Assembly: GCA_963974345.1 (NCBI GenBank)
Contig: CAXBBW010000014.1
Span: 72,819-136,818 of the forward strand
DNA length: 64,000 nucleotides
Direction: 5' to 3'
Origin: RHLJ01 sp963974345
GTDB lineage: Bacteria; Bacteroidota; Rhodothermia; Balneolales; Balneolaceae
Program-made: the position numbers and the translations under genes
The notes under the pieces: model-generated
Told to the model about the DNA's origin: nothing
Databases searched by the model: none
The model's input: the letters and a program-made list of their open reading frames with translations, nothing else
Shown here: positions 23,726 to 33,676 of the stretch, in pieces
How positions within the stretch are numbered: the first letter of the stretch is position 1
How the letters are laid out: every line of letters starts with the position of its first letter

Positions 23726-26620
23726 CTATTCAGTAACTTCTTCGATAGCATAAGCATCTATTGGAATACAAGAACAAATCAGGTTTCGGTCTCCGTAAGC
23801 ATCATCAACGCGAGAAACACTTGGCCAGAATTTGTTATAGCGAAGTTCTTCAAGAGGGAATACAGCTTTTTCTCTAGAGTAATCTCTGTTCCAAACTTCG
23901 TCCATAACAACTCTCATAGTATGAGGAGCATGTTTTAGTACATTACTTTCCTTATCAGCTTTACCTTCTTCTATTTCCTTGATTTCATTTCGAATACTAA
24001 TCATAGCTTCACAAAAACGATCTAACTCTTCTTTACTTTCGCTTTCGGTTGGTTCAATCATCAAGGTACCAGCAACTGGGAAACTCATAGTTGGAGCATG
24101 AAAACCATAATCCATTAATCGTTTGGCAATATCAACCGCTTCAATTCCTGCACTTTGTTTAAATGGACGTAAATCCGCTATAAACTCATGAGCTGAACGT
24201 CCTGTTTTACCAGTGTATAAAATTGGGTAATGATTTTTTAATCGATCCTTGATGTAATTCGCATTTAAAATTGCATGTTTTGTCGCTTCAGTTAAACCTT
24301 CAGCACCCATCATTCTGATATAAGCATAAGAAATCGTTAAAATGCTGGCGCTTCCATATGGTGCAGCCGAAACAGCTTGTATCGCTTGTTCTCCACCAGT
24401 GTCAACAACGGAGTGTCCTGATAAAAATGGTGACAAATGCTTAGCAACACCAATTGGTCCCATTCCAGGTCCACCGCCACCATGAGGTATACAAAAAGTT
24501 TTATGTAGATTTAAGTGACAAACATCCGCCCCAATTTCTCCTGGGCTTGTTAGACCTACTTGAGCATTCATATTTGCCCCATCCATATAAACTTGACCAC
24601 CATGTGAGTGAATCACTTCACAAAACTCTTTCACTTTATGTTCAAAAACTCCATGTGTTGATGGATATGTAATCATTAGTGCTGCAAGGCGATCACTATA
24701 CTTTTCTGCTTTTTCGTTTAAATCTTCACTTGAAATATTACCATGATTGTCGGTAGCTACCACCACCACTTCCATTCCTGCCATTACCGCGCTTGCAGGA
24801 TTCGTCCCATGTGCAGATGAAGGAATTAGTGCTACATTTCGGTGATGATCCCCACGACTTTGATGGTAAGCACGAATAGTCATTAAACCAGCATATTCAC
24901 CTTGGGCTCCAGAATTAGGTTGAAGAGAAACGGCATCAAAACCTGTGATTTCGCAAAGCCACTTGTTTAATTCGTCAAATAATTGAGTGTAACCCTCTGC
25001 CTGATCTTTTGGAACAAAAGGATGAATTTGACCAAACTCTGGCCAGGTAACAGGAATCATTTCTGCAGTGGCATTTAATTTCATAGTACATGAACCAAGC
25101 GAAATCATCGAGTGGACTAAAGAAAGATCTTTATTTTCCAATTGCTTCATATATCGTAGCATTTCGTGCTCGGTTTGGTATAGCTTAAATACCGGATGAT
25201 CCATGAATTCTGAGGTTCTTTTCAATTCTTTCGGCAAAGAAACCTTGATAGACTCTGCATGTGCGTTCACATCGAAATTAGAAGTTCTACCTTCTGCCTT
25301 AGCAAAAATTGAAAGCACGGTTTTTACATCATTAAGTTCTTTAGTCTCATCAAAAGATATTCCGATTCGACCATCTCCGAAGTAGCGGAAATTAATACCG
25401 TGTGCCAAGGCTACTTTTTTTACATGCTTCTCATTTGCTTTAACTGTAATCGTATCAAAAAAGGATTTTGTCTCAACTCCTAAATCAAGTGCTTCAAGTC
25501 CTAATTTTGTAAGCTTGGTCAAGCCATATATTTTCGAGGCGATTTTAATCAACCCTTTTGGACCATGATATACACCGTACATTCCTGCCATCACAGCTAA
25601 TAAAACCTGAGCAGTACAGATATTTGAAGTCGCTTTTTCTCTACGAATATGTTGCTCCCTAGTCTGTAATGCCATCCGATATGCAGCTTTGCCTTCAGCA
25701 TCTTGAGTAACACCAATTATTCTACCAGGAATTTGTCGTTTAAAATCTTCCTTTGTAGCAAAGAATGCAGCATGAGGTCCACCATATCCCATAGGAACGC
25801 CAAAACGTTGTGATGTTCCAACTACAACATCTGCTCCCATTTCGCCAGGAGGTGTTAATAAGGTTAAACTTAATAAATCGGCAGCTACTACAGCATGAAC
25901 TTGATTTTCATGTGCGGCCGTAATAAGGTTTGAATAATCTTCAACACTTCCGTCAGTGGCAGGATATTGGAGTAACATTCCAAATATTTTTGGACTGGTA
26001 ACATCTACCTTTTTATGATCTCCAACTATAATTTGTACGCCAATTGGTTCGGCTCTTGTTTGTAAAACATCAATAGTTTGGGGATGGCATAGTTCACTTA
26101 CAAAAAAATCCATAGCCTCTTTTCTTTTTTCCCCTTTTCTTTGACCTAACAACATACTCATAGCTTCAGCCGCTGCCGTTCCTTCATCCAATAATGAAGC
26201 GTTCGCAAGTTCCATTCCGGTTAGATCACTAACCATTGTTTGAAAATTGATGAGCGCTTCTAATCTTCCTTGAGCAATTTCTGCTTGGTAAGGAGTATAT
26301 GCAGTATACCAAGCCGGGTTCTCAAGGATATTTCTCTTGATTACATTAGGTACATGAGTATCATAATACCCCATACCAATAAACGACTTATTGATCTTGT
26401 TCTTTGACGCTAGCTTCTTGAATTCTTCCAAAAAATCAACTTCACTAAGTGCGTTCGGAAGATTAAGGGGTTTTGAAAGACGAATGCCATCCGGAATAGT
26501 CTCACTAATTAGTTGATCAAGGCTTTCTGCCTTAATCTTATTCAACATTTCGTTTGTTGCTTGTGTATCTGAACCGTTATGGCGTGCTGAGAAGAGTTCT
26601 TTCTTAAAGTCGATACTCAT
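23726..26620 (-). CDS. gcvP: Glycine dehydrogenase (decarboxylating), P-protein
   Basis: Fused homodimeric P-protein of 964 residues, the pyridoxal-phosphate enzyme that decarboxylates glycine and loads the aminomethyl group on GcvH lipoate. Both halves are intact: the N-terminal pseudo-subunit with TPYQAEIAQGRLEAL and a glycine-rich GVPMGYGGPHAAFF, and the C-terminal active half with HLNLHKTFCIPHGGGGPGMG carrying the PLP lysine. The gene is alone here; gcvT and gcvH are not in the window. The upstream 214 bp do not show the conserved core of a glycine riboswitch by eye. Confidence 0.97.
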   Translation of the reverse strand: MSIDFKKELFSARHNGSDTQATNEMLNKIKAESLDQLISETIPDGIRLSKPLNLPNALSEVDFLEEFKKLASKNKINKSFIGMGYYDTHVPNVIKRNILENPAWYTAYTPYQAEIAQGRLEALINFQTMVSDLTGMELANASLLDEGTAAAEAMSMLLGQRKGEKRKEAMDFFVSELCHPQTIDVLQTRAEPIGVQIIVGDHKKVDVTSPKIFGMLLQYPATDGSVEDYSNLITAAHENQVHAVVAADLLSLTLLTPPGEMGADVVVGTSQRFGVPMGYGGPHAAFFATKEDFKRQIPGRIIGVTQDAEGKAAYRMALQTREQHIRREKATSNICTAQVLLAVMAGMYGVYHGPKGLIKIASKIYGLTKLTKLGLEALDLGVETKSFFDTITVKANEKHVKKVALAHGINFRYFGDGRIGISFDETKELNDVKTVLSIFAKAEGRTSNFDVNAHAESIKVSLPKELKRTSEFMDHPVFKLYQTEHEMLRYMKQLENKDLSLVHSMISLGSCTMKLNATAEMIPVTWPEFGQIHPFVPKDQAEGYTQLFDELNKWLCEITGFDAVSLQPNSGAQGEYAGLMTIRAYHQSRGDHHRNVALIPSSAHGTNPASAVMAGMEVVVVATDNHGNISSEDLNEKAEKYSDRLAALMITYPSTHGVFEHKVKEFCEVIHSHGGQVYMDGANMNAQVGLTSPGEIGADVCHLNLHKTFCIPHGGGGPGMGPIGVAKHLSPFLSGHSVVDTGGEQAIQAVSAAPYGSASILTISYAYIRMMGAEGLTEATKHAILNANYIKDRLKNHYPILYTGKTGRSAHEFIADLRPFKQSAGIEAVDIAKRLMDYGFHAPTMSFPVAGTLMIEPTESESKEELDRFCEAMISIRNEIKEIEEGKADKESNVLKHAPHTMRVVMDEVWNRDYSREKAVFPLEELRYNKFWPSVSRVDDAYGDRNLICSCIPIDAYAIEEVTE

Positions 26621-26834
26621 TAGGAAATAGTCCTGAATTTTAAATTGCTAACGTAATTACTTATATCAATTTGTGTATAGAACAAATTAGGGCTTCGGTA
26701 GTTCCAAGAAGGTGATTAAAAGTAAGGAAAATCAGATTTAAATAAGCGTAAAATGATCAGCTAAAAATGTTATCTATCATTTTTTTTTAGTTACTTTAGA
26801 ATTGCCTATCAAATTAAAATAAAGCTGTTTATCC

Positions 26835-28817
26835 ATGAGAAAATTAATACTATCACTTTTTACTCTTTTCATTCTGACTGCGTTTTCGGTTAAGGCACAA
26901 GATTCGAATGGCATTCAAATAATTATAGAACCAAATCCCATTAAACTTAATGTGGGTGAAGAAATTCAACTAGTTGCCAATGTTGTTGATAGCCTTGGTG
27001 CCACACAGCCTGATACGGTAATCTTTTTTTCGAGAGCTAGCCGCTCTCTTTCTGTTTCTAGAAGCGGATTTGTAACAGCGCTTGAACCAGGAACCCATCA
27101 AATATTTGTATTTAAAAATGCGCAGGGAAATAATCCTCGGATTAGTGAAATGTTGACTGTTAATGTAAATTTTCCTGAAATAGATCGTATCGTTTTCGCT
27201 CAAACACCAACTGAACTTTATGAGGGAACTGGATTTCAATTGAACCCCAGCATTCATGATGAGCTTGATTTCTTAAGAGATGATCTTGAGGTGAATACTT
27301 TTGTTTCTTCGAAAACGGAAGTTGCAGAGGTAAACCGGTTTGGAAGAATAAATGCTAAGAAATCCGGAAAAGTAACAATTACCGCTTCTTATAAAAATCT
27401 CGAGAAGACCTTCGAAATTGAAGTCATTAAAAACCCCGTTACTTCACTGGAACTTTCTGTAGATGAAGACCTAGCACGAACGGGAGACGTACTACATTTT
27501 AAAGCAGTTGCAACCGACAATGAAGGAACTGTTGTTTCAGATGCACCAATTGTCTATTCATTTACTGCATCTCCTGATGATAATCGTGGACAAAGTGCTT
27601 CAGCTCAAATTGAACAAGACGGGCGCTTTGTTGCAAATCACTCAGGCTTATATACCGTAATGGCAAGAAATGGAAATAATGTAGACGAAGTCTCTGTGCG
27701 TATCAATCCGAGAAACGTAGCAAGAGATCTAGAAGTCGTTGGAAATGGAAAAGTAACCGATGTGTTCACTTCAGATCTTTGGGTTTGGGAAGGTGTTGAT
27801 GGTCGTGATTATGCGGTTACGGGAACTTGGAGTTCAAAGGGCGATGCTTATTTTTGGGATGTTACCGATCCTTCAAATATTATTGCAATTGATACCATAA
27901 GAGTTGACGCTAGAACTGTGAATGATGTAAAAGTGTCTGAGGATGGCCGAATTGCTGTTATTTCTCGCGAAGGGGCTTCTAATCGTAAAAATGGTCTTGT
28001 AATCTTAGATGTTACCGATCCTTCCAATGTTGAAGTGCTTTCTCGTTTCGATGATGGACTAACAGGTGGTGTACATAATGTGTTTATTTATGAAGATCAC
28101 ATTTTCGCTATTAATGCTGGTCGTAAATATGACATCATTAATATTGAAAACCCTAAAAATCCATATCGAGTTAGTGATTTTGAACTGGATACTCCCGGAC
28201 ATGCCGTACATGATGTTTGGGTAGTCGATGGTATTGCTTATTCCTCAAATTGGGATGATGGTGTTGTTGCCGTTGATGTTGGAGGAATGGCAACTGGAGA
28301 TATGCCTGGAGCTGGCGGATCACTTGTAAATCCAGTTCAACTGGGAAGCTATACCTATCCTAGTGGATGGAATCACGCCGCTTTTCCTTTCAAAAGTGAG
28401 TCTTCTGATAAATTTTATATTGCTGCAGGCGATGAAGCTTTTCCAGGCGGGGTTGCTGCAGGCTGGATACATTTCTTTGAATTAGACAATTGGGAAGAAG
28501 CTAAAGAAGTAGCCCGATATGAAGTCCCTGAAGCTGGAACTCATAATATCTGGATTGTAGATGACATTATGTTTGTAGCTTATTACCAAGGTGGACTTAG
28601 AATTGTAGATGTTTCTGGAGAGCTGATGGGCAATTTATATGATCAAGGTCGAGAAATTGCTAAGTTCTTACCGACCGCAAACGAAGGAATAGCACCTAAT
28701 AAACCAGAAGCTTGGGGACCTCAACCATATAAAGATCTTATATTTGTATCAGATATGAATTCTGGACTTTGGGCTTTAAAACTCAGCCCTATTAATGAAA
28801 CTGCAAGCACTGAGTAA
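26835..28817 (+). CDS. Exported LVIVD-repeat protein with Ig-like domains (paralogue A)
   Basis: A 660-residue exported protein. The signal peptide is cleaved near VKAQ (22). Three Ig-like BIG2/cadherin-type domains follow (about 25-110, 113-205, 208-298), each with a glycine/valine-rich strand end such as GFVTALEPGTHQIFV. Then comes a C-terminal LVIVD-type beta-propeller (about 305-655) with repeats like VLDVTDPSNVEVLSRF and RIVDVSGELMG. No catalytic residues are apparent; choice-of-anchor or surface roles are typical of the family. It is the first of three genes, 24 bp before a close paralogue. Confidence 0.82.
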   Translation: MRKLILSLFTLFILTAFSVKAQDSNGIQIIIEPNPIKLNVGEEIQLVANVVDSLGATQPDTVIFFSRASRSLSVSRSGFVTALEPGTHQIFVFKNAQGNNPRISEMLTVNVNFPEIDRIVFAQTPTELYEGTGFQLNPSIHDELDFLRDDLEVNTFVSSKTEVAEVNRFGRINAKKSGKVTITASYKNLEKTFEIEVIKNPVTSLELSVDEDLARTGDVLHFKAVATDNEGTVVSDAPIVYSFTASPDDNRGQSASAQIEQDGRFVANHSGLYTVMARNGNNVDEVSVRINPRNVARDLEVVGNGKVTDVFTSDLWVWEGVDGRDYAVTGTWSSKGDAYFWDVTDPSNIIAIDTIRVDARTVNDVKVSEDGRIAVISREGASNRKNGLVILDVTDPSNVEVLSRFDDGLTGGVHNVFIYEDHIFAINAGRKYDIINIENPKNPYRVSDFELDTPGHAVHDVWVVDGIAYSSNWDDGVVAVDVGGMATGDMPGAGGSLVNPVQLGSYTYPSGWNHAAFPFKSESSDKFYIAAGDEAFPGGVAAGWIHFFELDNWEEAKEVARYEVPEAGTHNIWIVDDIMFVAYYQGGLRIVDVSGELMGNLYDQGREIAKFLPTANEGIAPNKPEAWGPQPYKDLIFVSDMNSGLWALKLSPINETASTE

Positions 28818-28841
28818 TAATTAATCAATAAAACTAACTTT

Positions 28842-30845
28842 ATGAAAACGTTTAAAAAGCATAGTCTTAAATCACTTTGCACCCTATTTTTGGGGATTAC
28901 ACTTGCCACATCTGTGATGGCTCAAGACAAAAAAATTGTGATGGAGGTCGAATCACTTACCCTTCAACTAAATGAAGAAGTAAAGCTATCCGCTAAAGTA
29001 ACAAATATGCAAGGTACTGTACTTGAGGATACTGTAGCTTTTTTCTCTTTAAGTAGACGTAACTTAGCTGTTACCCAACAAGGAGATGTGAAAGCGTTAA
29101 AACCAGGCGCCTATTCTATTTTGGTTAGAACTATGGGGCCTGATCGGGTACAAGTAGAACTTCCGGTTACCATCGAATACCCACCAGTAACAAACATAGC
29201 TTTTGTTGGAAATCCAACAAACGTGTATTCGGGCACTTCATTTCCTCTCCACTTTTCTGTGAAAGATGCATCGGGTGAAATTCGTGATAATGTAGAGATT
29301 GTGGTTTCAAGTTCGGATAATAGCGTTGTGAGTATAAATGAATTCAATGAACTAAAAGCTTTAAAAAAGGGATCTGCAACAATTACTGCAAAAGCTGAAA
29401 CTCAAACTGTTATTTGGAAAATTTCTGTGAAAGAAAATCCAATTGAAGCAGTAATTCTCACTCATAATTATGAAGGTAAATCCATTCGTACAGGAGATGT
29501 AATTCGTTTTGTTGGCTCAGCTATTGATAAAAAGGGAAATGCGGTAGAAGATGCACCATTCACTTTTACATTTATTGCTAGCCCTGATGATAATTTAGGA
29601 CAAGGAGCGTCAGCTCAAATCGAGCAAGATGGTCGTTTTGTTGCAAATCACCCAGGCAAATATACTGTAATGGCAAGAGCAGGAAATATTATTTCAGAAA
29701 CTACATTTAGAGTGGTTAAAAGGAATGTGCAACGACCAATTACAGTTATTGGAAAAGGAATTGTACCAGATGTAAAAACCTCTGATCTTTGGGTTTGGGA
29801 GGGTGTTGATGGTCGTGATTATGCGGTTACGGGCACATGGGGAGCTCGAGGCGAAGCTTTCTTTTGGGATGTAACTGACCCTACAAATATACATACTATC
29901 GATACTGTTCAAGTAGATGCGAGAACAGTTAATGACGTAAAAGTTTCAGAAGATGGGCGAATTGCCGTTATCACTAGAGAAGGTGCTTCAAACCGCAAAA
30001 ACGGAATTATAATTTTGGATGTATCCGATCCCTCAAACGTAGAGGTTCTTTCTGAATACAATGAGGATTTGACTGGTGGTGTTCACAATGCTTTCATTTA
30101 TGAAAATCATGTGTACGCGGTGAATAATGGCAGAAAATATGACATCATAAATATTGAGGACCCAAGAAACCCAAAAACTGTTAGTCAGTTTGAATTAGAT
30201 ACTCCAGGACACTCAATTCATGATGTTTGGATTGAAGATGGAATTGCCTACTCGTCTAACTGGGGAGATGGAATTATAGCTGTTGATATCGGAAGCAATA
30301 CTTCTGCCGACATGCCTGGTGCTGGCGGATCGCCTGAAAACCCTGTGGCATTAGGAAGTTATAAATACCCAAGTGGTGCAAACCATGCTGCTTTTCCTTT
30401 TAAAAGTAAGTCCACTGGTGATTTTTATGTAGCTGCTGGCGATGAAATTTTCCCTTATGGATTAGATTTTGAAGGTCCAAACAGAGCTGCTGGTTATGTT
30501 CATTTCGTAAAATTCAATGGCTGGGATTCTCCAGAAGAAGTAGCTCGCTATGAAGTCCCAGAAGCAGGTTCGCATAATTACTGGATTGAAGACGATGTAC
30601 TTTATGCGGCGTTCTATAATGGTGGTTTAAGAATAGTGGATTTATCTGGTGAATTAATGGGAGATTTATACCAACAAGGTCGTGAAATCGGACTATTTTT
30701 GCCTGCTGATAAAAACGCTGCTATTCCAAATGCGCCTTTTACATGGGGGCCAATGCCATACAAGGGACTAATCTATCTTTCCGATTGGAACTCTGGAATT
30801 TGGGCAGTTAAAATTGGTGACGACCCAACAACAGGAACTAATTAA
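28842..30845 (+). CDS. Exported LVIVD-repeat protein with Ig-like domains (paralogue B)
   Basis: A 667-residue paralogue of the preceding gene with the same order: signal peptide ending VMAQ (28), three Ig-like domains, and an LVIVD propeller. Long identical stretches remain, for example DLWVWEGVDGRDYAVTGTW and DARTVNDVKVSEDGRIAVI, while the Ig part has diverged more, pointing to tandem duplication with uneven divergence. The reading frame of the next gene begins 16 bp after its stop. The two propellers may form a heteromer or bind different partners; that is inference. Confidence 0.82.
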   Translation: MKTFKKHSLKSLCTLFLGITLATSVMAQDKKIVMEVESLTLQLNEEVKLSAKVTNMQGTVLEDTVAFFSLSRRNLAVTQQGDVKALKPGAYSILVRTMGPDRVQVELPVTIEYPPVTNIAFVGNPTNVYSGTSFPLHFSVKDASGEIRDNVEIVVSSSDNSVVSINEFNELKALKKGSATITAKAETQTVIWKISVKENPIEAVILTHNYEGKSIRTGDVIRFVGSAIDKKGNAVEDAPFTFTFIASPDDNLGQGASAQIEQDGRFVANHPGKYTVMARAGNIISETTFRVVKRNVQRPITVIGKGIVPDVKTSDLWVWEGVDGRDYAVTGTWGARGEAFFWDVTDPTNIHTIDTVQVDARTVNDVKVSEDGRIAVITREGASNRKNGIIILDVSDPSNVEVLSEYNEDLTGGVHNAFIYENHVYAVNNGRKYDIINIEDPRNPKTVSQFELDTPGHSIHDVWIEDGIAYSSNWGDGIIAVDIGSNTSADMPGAGGSPENPVALGSYKYPSGANHAAFPFKSKSTGDFYVAAGDEIFPYGLDFEGPNRAAGYVHFVKFNGWDSPEEVARYEVPEAGSHNYWIEDDVLYAAFYNGGLRIVDLSGELMGDLYQQGREIGLFLPADKNAAIPNAPFTWGPMPYKGLIYLSDWNSGIWAVKIGDDPTTGTN

Positions 30846-30861
30846 ACAAATCTTACTAACC

Positions 30862-31986
30862 GTGAATAAATCTATATTTGTACTATTTACTCTTTTAGCT
30901 TTTACCTCAAAAGCTTATTCACAGAATTACTATTTATATGTTGCCGCTGAATCTGAAGATCAGGTTCATTTAATTCATTTCGATGCTACTTCTGGAAAAG
31001 CTAATATAGCAAAAACTATTAATGTTGGACGCTTCCCTACAGAAATTGATGGTCCTCATGGTATTTCTGTATCTCCAGATGGTGAATATTGGTTTGTATC
31101 TATTGCTCATGGTAATCCTTATGGAATGCTTGCTAAATATAAAACCGGTACTGATAAACTAGTTTCTACAACAGATTTAGGATTGTTTCCGGCAAGTATG
31201 GAAATATCGGAAGCTACAGGGTTATTATATGTAGTAAATTTTAATCTACATGGAGACATGGTTCCAAGTACGGTTTCGGTAATTGAACCTGAAAGTATGA
31301 GTAGACTTGCTGACATTGAAACAGGTATAATGCCTCATGGGTCAAGGATTAATGCTTCTGGGAAGCAACAATACCATGTATCTATGATGACTGATGAACT
31401 TATTGAGATAAATACGGGGTCACTTCAATTGTCTAGACGTCTTAAGCTTTCAGAAGCTAAAAGCATGGATGGTATGGATCACTCAACTATGGATCACTCA
31501 ACTATGGACCACTCGGCTATGAATCATGGAGAAATGAAACATAATCCAGTGGAAAAACCAACATGGGCTGATCCACATCCAACCAAACCTTTAGTATATG
31601 TTGCTGGAAATGGTTCAGATGAGGTATTAGAAATTGATACCGAAAAGTGGAAAGTAATAAGAAGATTCAAAACGGGAAAAGCACCTTACAACCTCGAAGT
31701 TACCCCAGATGGAAAGAAAGTAGTAGTAAGTTATAAAGGAGAAGGAGCTACAGGAATTTGGGATATTGAAGCTGGTAAAGAACTTGCTAAAATTACAAAT
31801 ACAAGAAAGGTAAGCCATGGTGTTGCCATTTCTCCTGACAGTAAATTTGCATTTATTTCAGTTGAAGGAATTGGTGGTGAGCCTGGATCAGTAGATGTAA
31901 TAAACCTCGAAAGTAATACTTTAGTAGACCATGTAAATACCGGAAAACAAGCAGGCGGTATCTACTTTTGGAAGCAGGTAAATTAA
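30862..31986 (+). CDS. Exported YVTN propeller protein with Met/His-rich insert
   Basis: A seven-bladed YVTN-type propeller protein (374 residues from the GTG at 30862, which directly precedes signal peptide NKSIFVLFTLLAFTSKAYSQ). Blades include GPHGISVSPDGEYWFVS and NLEVTPDGKKVVVSYKG. Between two blades is a repeat region MDHSTMDHSTMDHSAMNHG (about residues 205-223), encoded by tandem 15-bp units, like the copper-binding repeats of PcoA/CopA-type proteins. It is the third gene of the LVIVD operon. The frame is open further upstream but overlaps the previous gene and lacks a signal there. Copper binding is inferred. Confidence 0.82.
   Translation: MNKSIFVLFTLLAFTSKAYSQNYYLYVAAESEDQVHLIHFDATSGKANIAKTINVGRFPTEIDGPHGISVSPDGEYWFVSIAHGNPYGMLAKYKTGTDKLVSTTDLGLFPASMEISEATGLLYVVNFNLHGDMVPSTVSVIEPESMSRLADIETGIMPHGSRINASGKQQYHVSMMTDELIEINTGSLQLSRRLKLSEAKSMDGMDHSTMDHSTMDHSAMNHGEMKHNPVEKPTWADPHPTKPLVYVAGNGSDEVLEIDTEKWKVIRRFKTGKAPYNLEVTPDGKKVVVSYKGEGATGIWDIEAGKELAKITNTRKVSHGVAISPDSKFAFISVEGIGGEPGSVDVINLESNTLVDHVNTGKQAGGIYFWKQVN
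31474..31530 (+). repeat. 15-bp coding tandem repeat (MDHST units)
   Basis: The unit atggatcactcaact occurs exactly at 31474-31488 and 31489-31503, then as atggaccactcggct at 31504-31518, and partly at 31519-31530. It encodes the Met/His-rich insert of the YVTN protein. Such in-frame units can change in number by slippage, altering metal-binding capacity. Confidence 0.9.
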
Positions 31987-32711
31987 GCTCTGTCTTTTAG
32001 AAAAATAGAATGGCTAACATTTTGGTCATTTGATCCCATATCTAAAATAACTTCTTTAGGCAGTGGTTCAATTATATAGCCTAGTTCGTGTGCAATACCA
32101 ATAATAAGAGGTTCTAATTTACCTTTATCGGTATTGTACTTTACATAAGCTCCACCTATTCTTAAATCAATTTTTCGAATAGACCGGTTCAACATATCAG
32201 CACATCGTATTACTTCGGTCGCCGAAAATGTTTCTTTACCAGATATTTTTGGAGCTTTGTATTTCTTCTTAGAAATACTCATTATTTTAACTTCACCAGA
32301 CTTCATATCTGGTTGTAACCATTCAAACTGGTGATCTAATTCTTTAATATAATATGCAAGATACCTTGAGTTCTTACTTTCTATTGAAAAACTAAGATCC
32401 GCTACCCAAACATCTTTTACTTGGTCTATATTTATATCGAACCAGATATAAGAATTTTCCAGCTTAAATAAAGCCGATGAATCTTCTTTATGCTGTTTTT
32501 CAAGTTTTAAGGTGTAACTTTTATTAAACTCTGCTATGTTGATTTTTGCTTCATCCGGCAGATCAATCTTTAACTTAACCTCATCCTGTTCAGTTGAAAT
32601 AAAATCAGGAGCGCTGTTCTCAACTTCACACTTAATTCCTTCCAACTTTAGTAAAATTCTTGCTTTTCCGTCTTTGATAGACTCCTGAAAAGCACTTTTA
32701 TTATCACTCAT
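31983..32711 (-). CDS. Hypothetical protein, unknown family
   Basis: A 242-residue cytoplasmic-looking protein with no signal peptide or membrane segment. The first 140 residues alternate charged beta strands (for example VKLKIDLPDEAKINI, ALFKLENSYIWFDINIDQV). The last part has a helix-strand segment ADMLNRSIRKIDLRIGGAYVKYN and a hydrophobic GIAHELGYIIEPLP. I do not recognise it. It overlaps the YVTN gene's 3' end by 4 bp in convergent orientation and is divergent from the ZIP transporter gene. Codon use looks like its neighbours, so it is probably a real native gene. Confidence 0.65.
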   Translation of the reverse strand: MSDNKSAFQESIKDGKARILLKLEGIKCEVENSAPDFISTEQDEVKLKIDLPDEAKINIAEFNKSYTLKLEKQHKEDSSALFKLENSYIWFDINIDQVKDVWVADLSFSIESKNSRYLAYYIKELDHQFEWLQPDMKSGEVKIMSISKKKYKAPKISGKETFSATEVIRCADMLNRSIRKIDLRIGGAYVKYNTDKGKLEPLIIGIAHELGYIIEPLPKEVILDMGSNDQNVSHSIFLKDRA

Positions 32712-32848
32712 ACCATTTTATTTTTCTGCCACAAAGTATTGAAATTGTTAATAATTCTACGTGAGAAAAGATTAATGTAAATTTTGAAATAATTTAGCCA
32801 AGGCTATTATTTTATTTCACTTATACATATCCTATATTTGAAATAAAA

Positions 32849-33676
32849 ATGATTATACCCAATTGGTTCTTAGAACTTAATCCAATTTTACAAGCTTTAC
32901 TTGCCGGAATCTTTACTTGGGGGCTTACAGCCCTTGGCGCCTCATTAGTATTTCTGACCAAAAAAATTAACTACACCCTTCTCGATAGCATGATGGGTTT
33001 TGCTGCGGGAGTAATGATTGCAGCAAGTGTTTGGTCTTTAATCATTCCATCTATTGAAATGGCAGAAGCTCAAGGTATTATTTCTTGGCTTCCTGCAGTA
33101 ATTGGGTTTTTAGGTGGAGGACTTTTTCTTCGTGTTTGTGATCAATATATGCCACACTTGCACTTAGGGTTACCTAAAACTGAAGCCGAAGGAATTCCTA
33201 CAAGTTGGAGGCGATCTACTCTTTTAGTTCTTGCTATTACTCTTCATAATATTCCTGAAGGATTAGCAGTAGGTGTACTTTTCGGTGCTGCGGCAACTGG
33301 CGTTGATCCTACTGGAACTGCAACTATTGCTGCAGCTATTGCGCTTGCAATTGGAATAGGAATTCAAAATTTCCCAGAGGGAATGGCGGTTTCTATGCCT
33401 TTAAGGAGAGAAGGTCTAGGTATGGGAAAAAGTTTTTGGTATGGTCAACTTTCGGGTGTTGTAGAGCCAGTTGCTGCTGTCTTTGGTGCTTTTGCTGTAC
33501 TTCTTGTGCAACCTGTTCTTCCTTATGCTTTAGCTTTTGCAGCCGGAGCTATGATCTATGTAGTGGTTGAAGAACTCATTCCCGAAAGTCAACACCATGG
33601 CAACACTGATATTGCAACCCTTGGCACAATGATAGGATTTTGTGTAATGATGGTGCTCGACGTAGCGCTTAGTTAA
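32849..33676 (+). CDS. ZIP-family metal transporter
   Basis: Inner-membrane divalent-metal transporter (zinc, possibly iron or manganese) of 275 residues with eight predicted helices. The metal-site helices are intact: helix 4 with ITLHNIPEGLAVG (H and E ligands) and helix 5 with GIQNFPEGMAVSMPLRREG. Helices 7-8 carry the VVEELIPES motif. It fits the GufA-like bacterial subfamily. A TATATTTG sequence 9 bp before the ATG resembles a Bacteroidota -7 promoter box (TAnnTTTG), though no matching upstream box is clear. A decayed arsC lies immediately downstream on the other strand. Confidence 0.92.
   Translation: MIIPNWFLELNPILQALLAGIFTWGLTALGASLVFLTKKINYTLLDSMMGFAAGVMIAASVWSLIIPSIEMAEAQGIISWLPAVIGFLGGGLFLRVCDQYMPHLHLGLPKTEAEGIPTSWRRSTLLVLAITLHNIPEGLAVGVLFGAAATGVDPTGTATIAAAIALAIGIGIQNFPEGMAVSMPLRREGLGMGKSFWYGQLSGVVEPVAAVFGAFAVLLVQPVLPYALAFAAGAMIYVVVEELIPESQHHGNTDIATLGTMIGFCVMMVLDVALS

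Noticed and set aside
26621..26834. Possible glycine riboswitch upstream of gcvP
   Set aside because: I could not find the conserved core of the glycine aptamer on the minus strand; the gap is AT-rich only.
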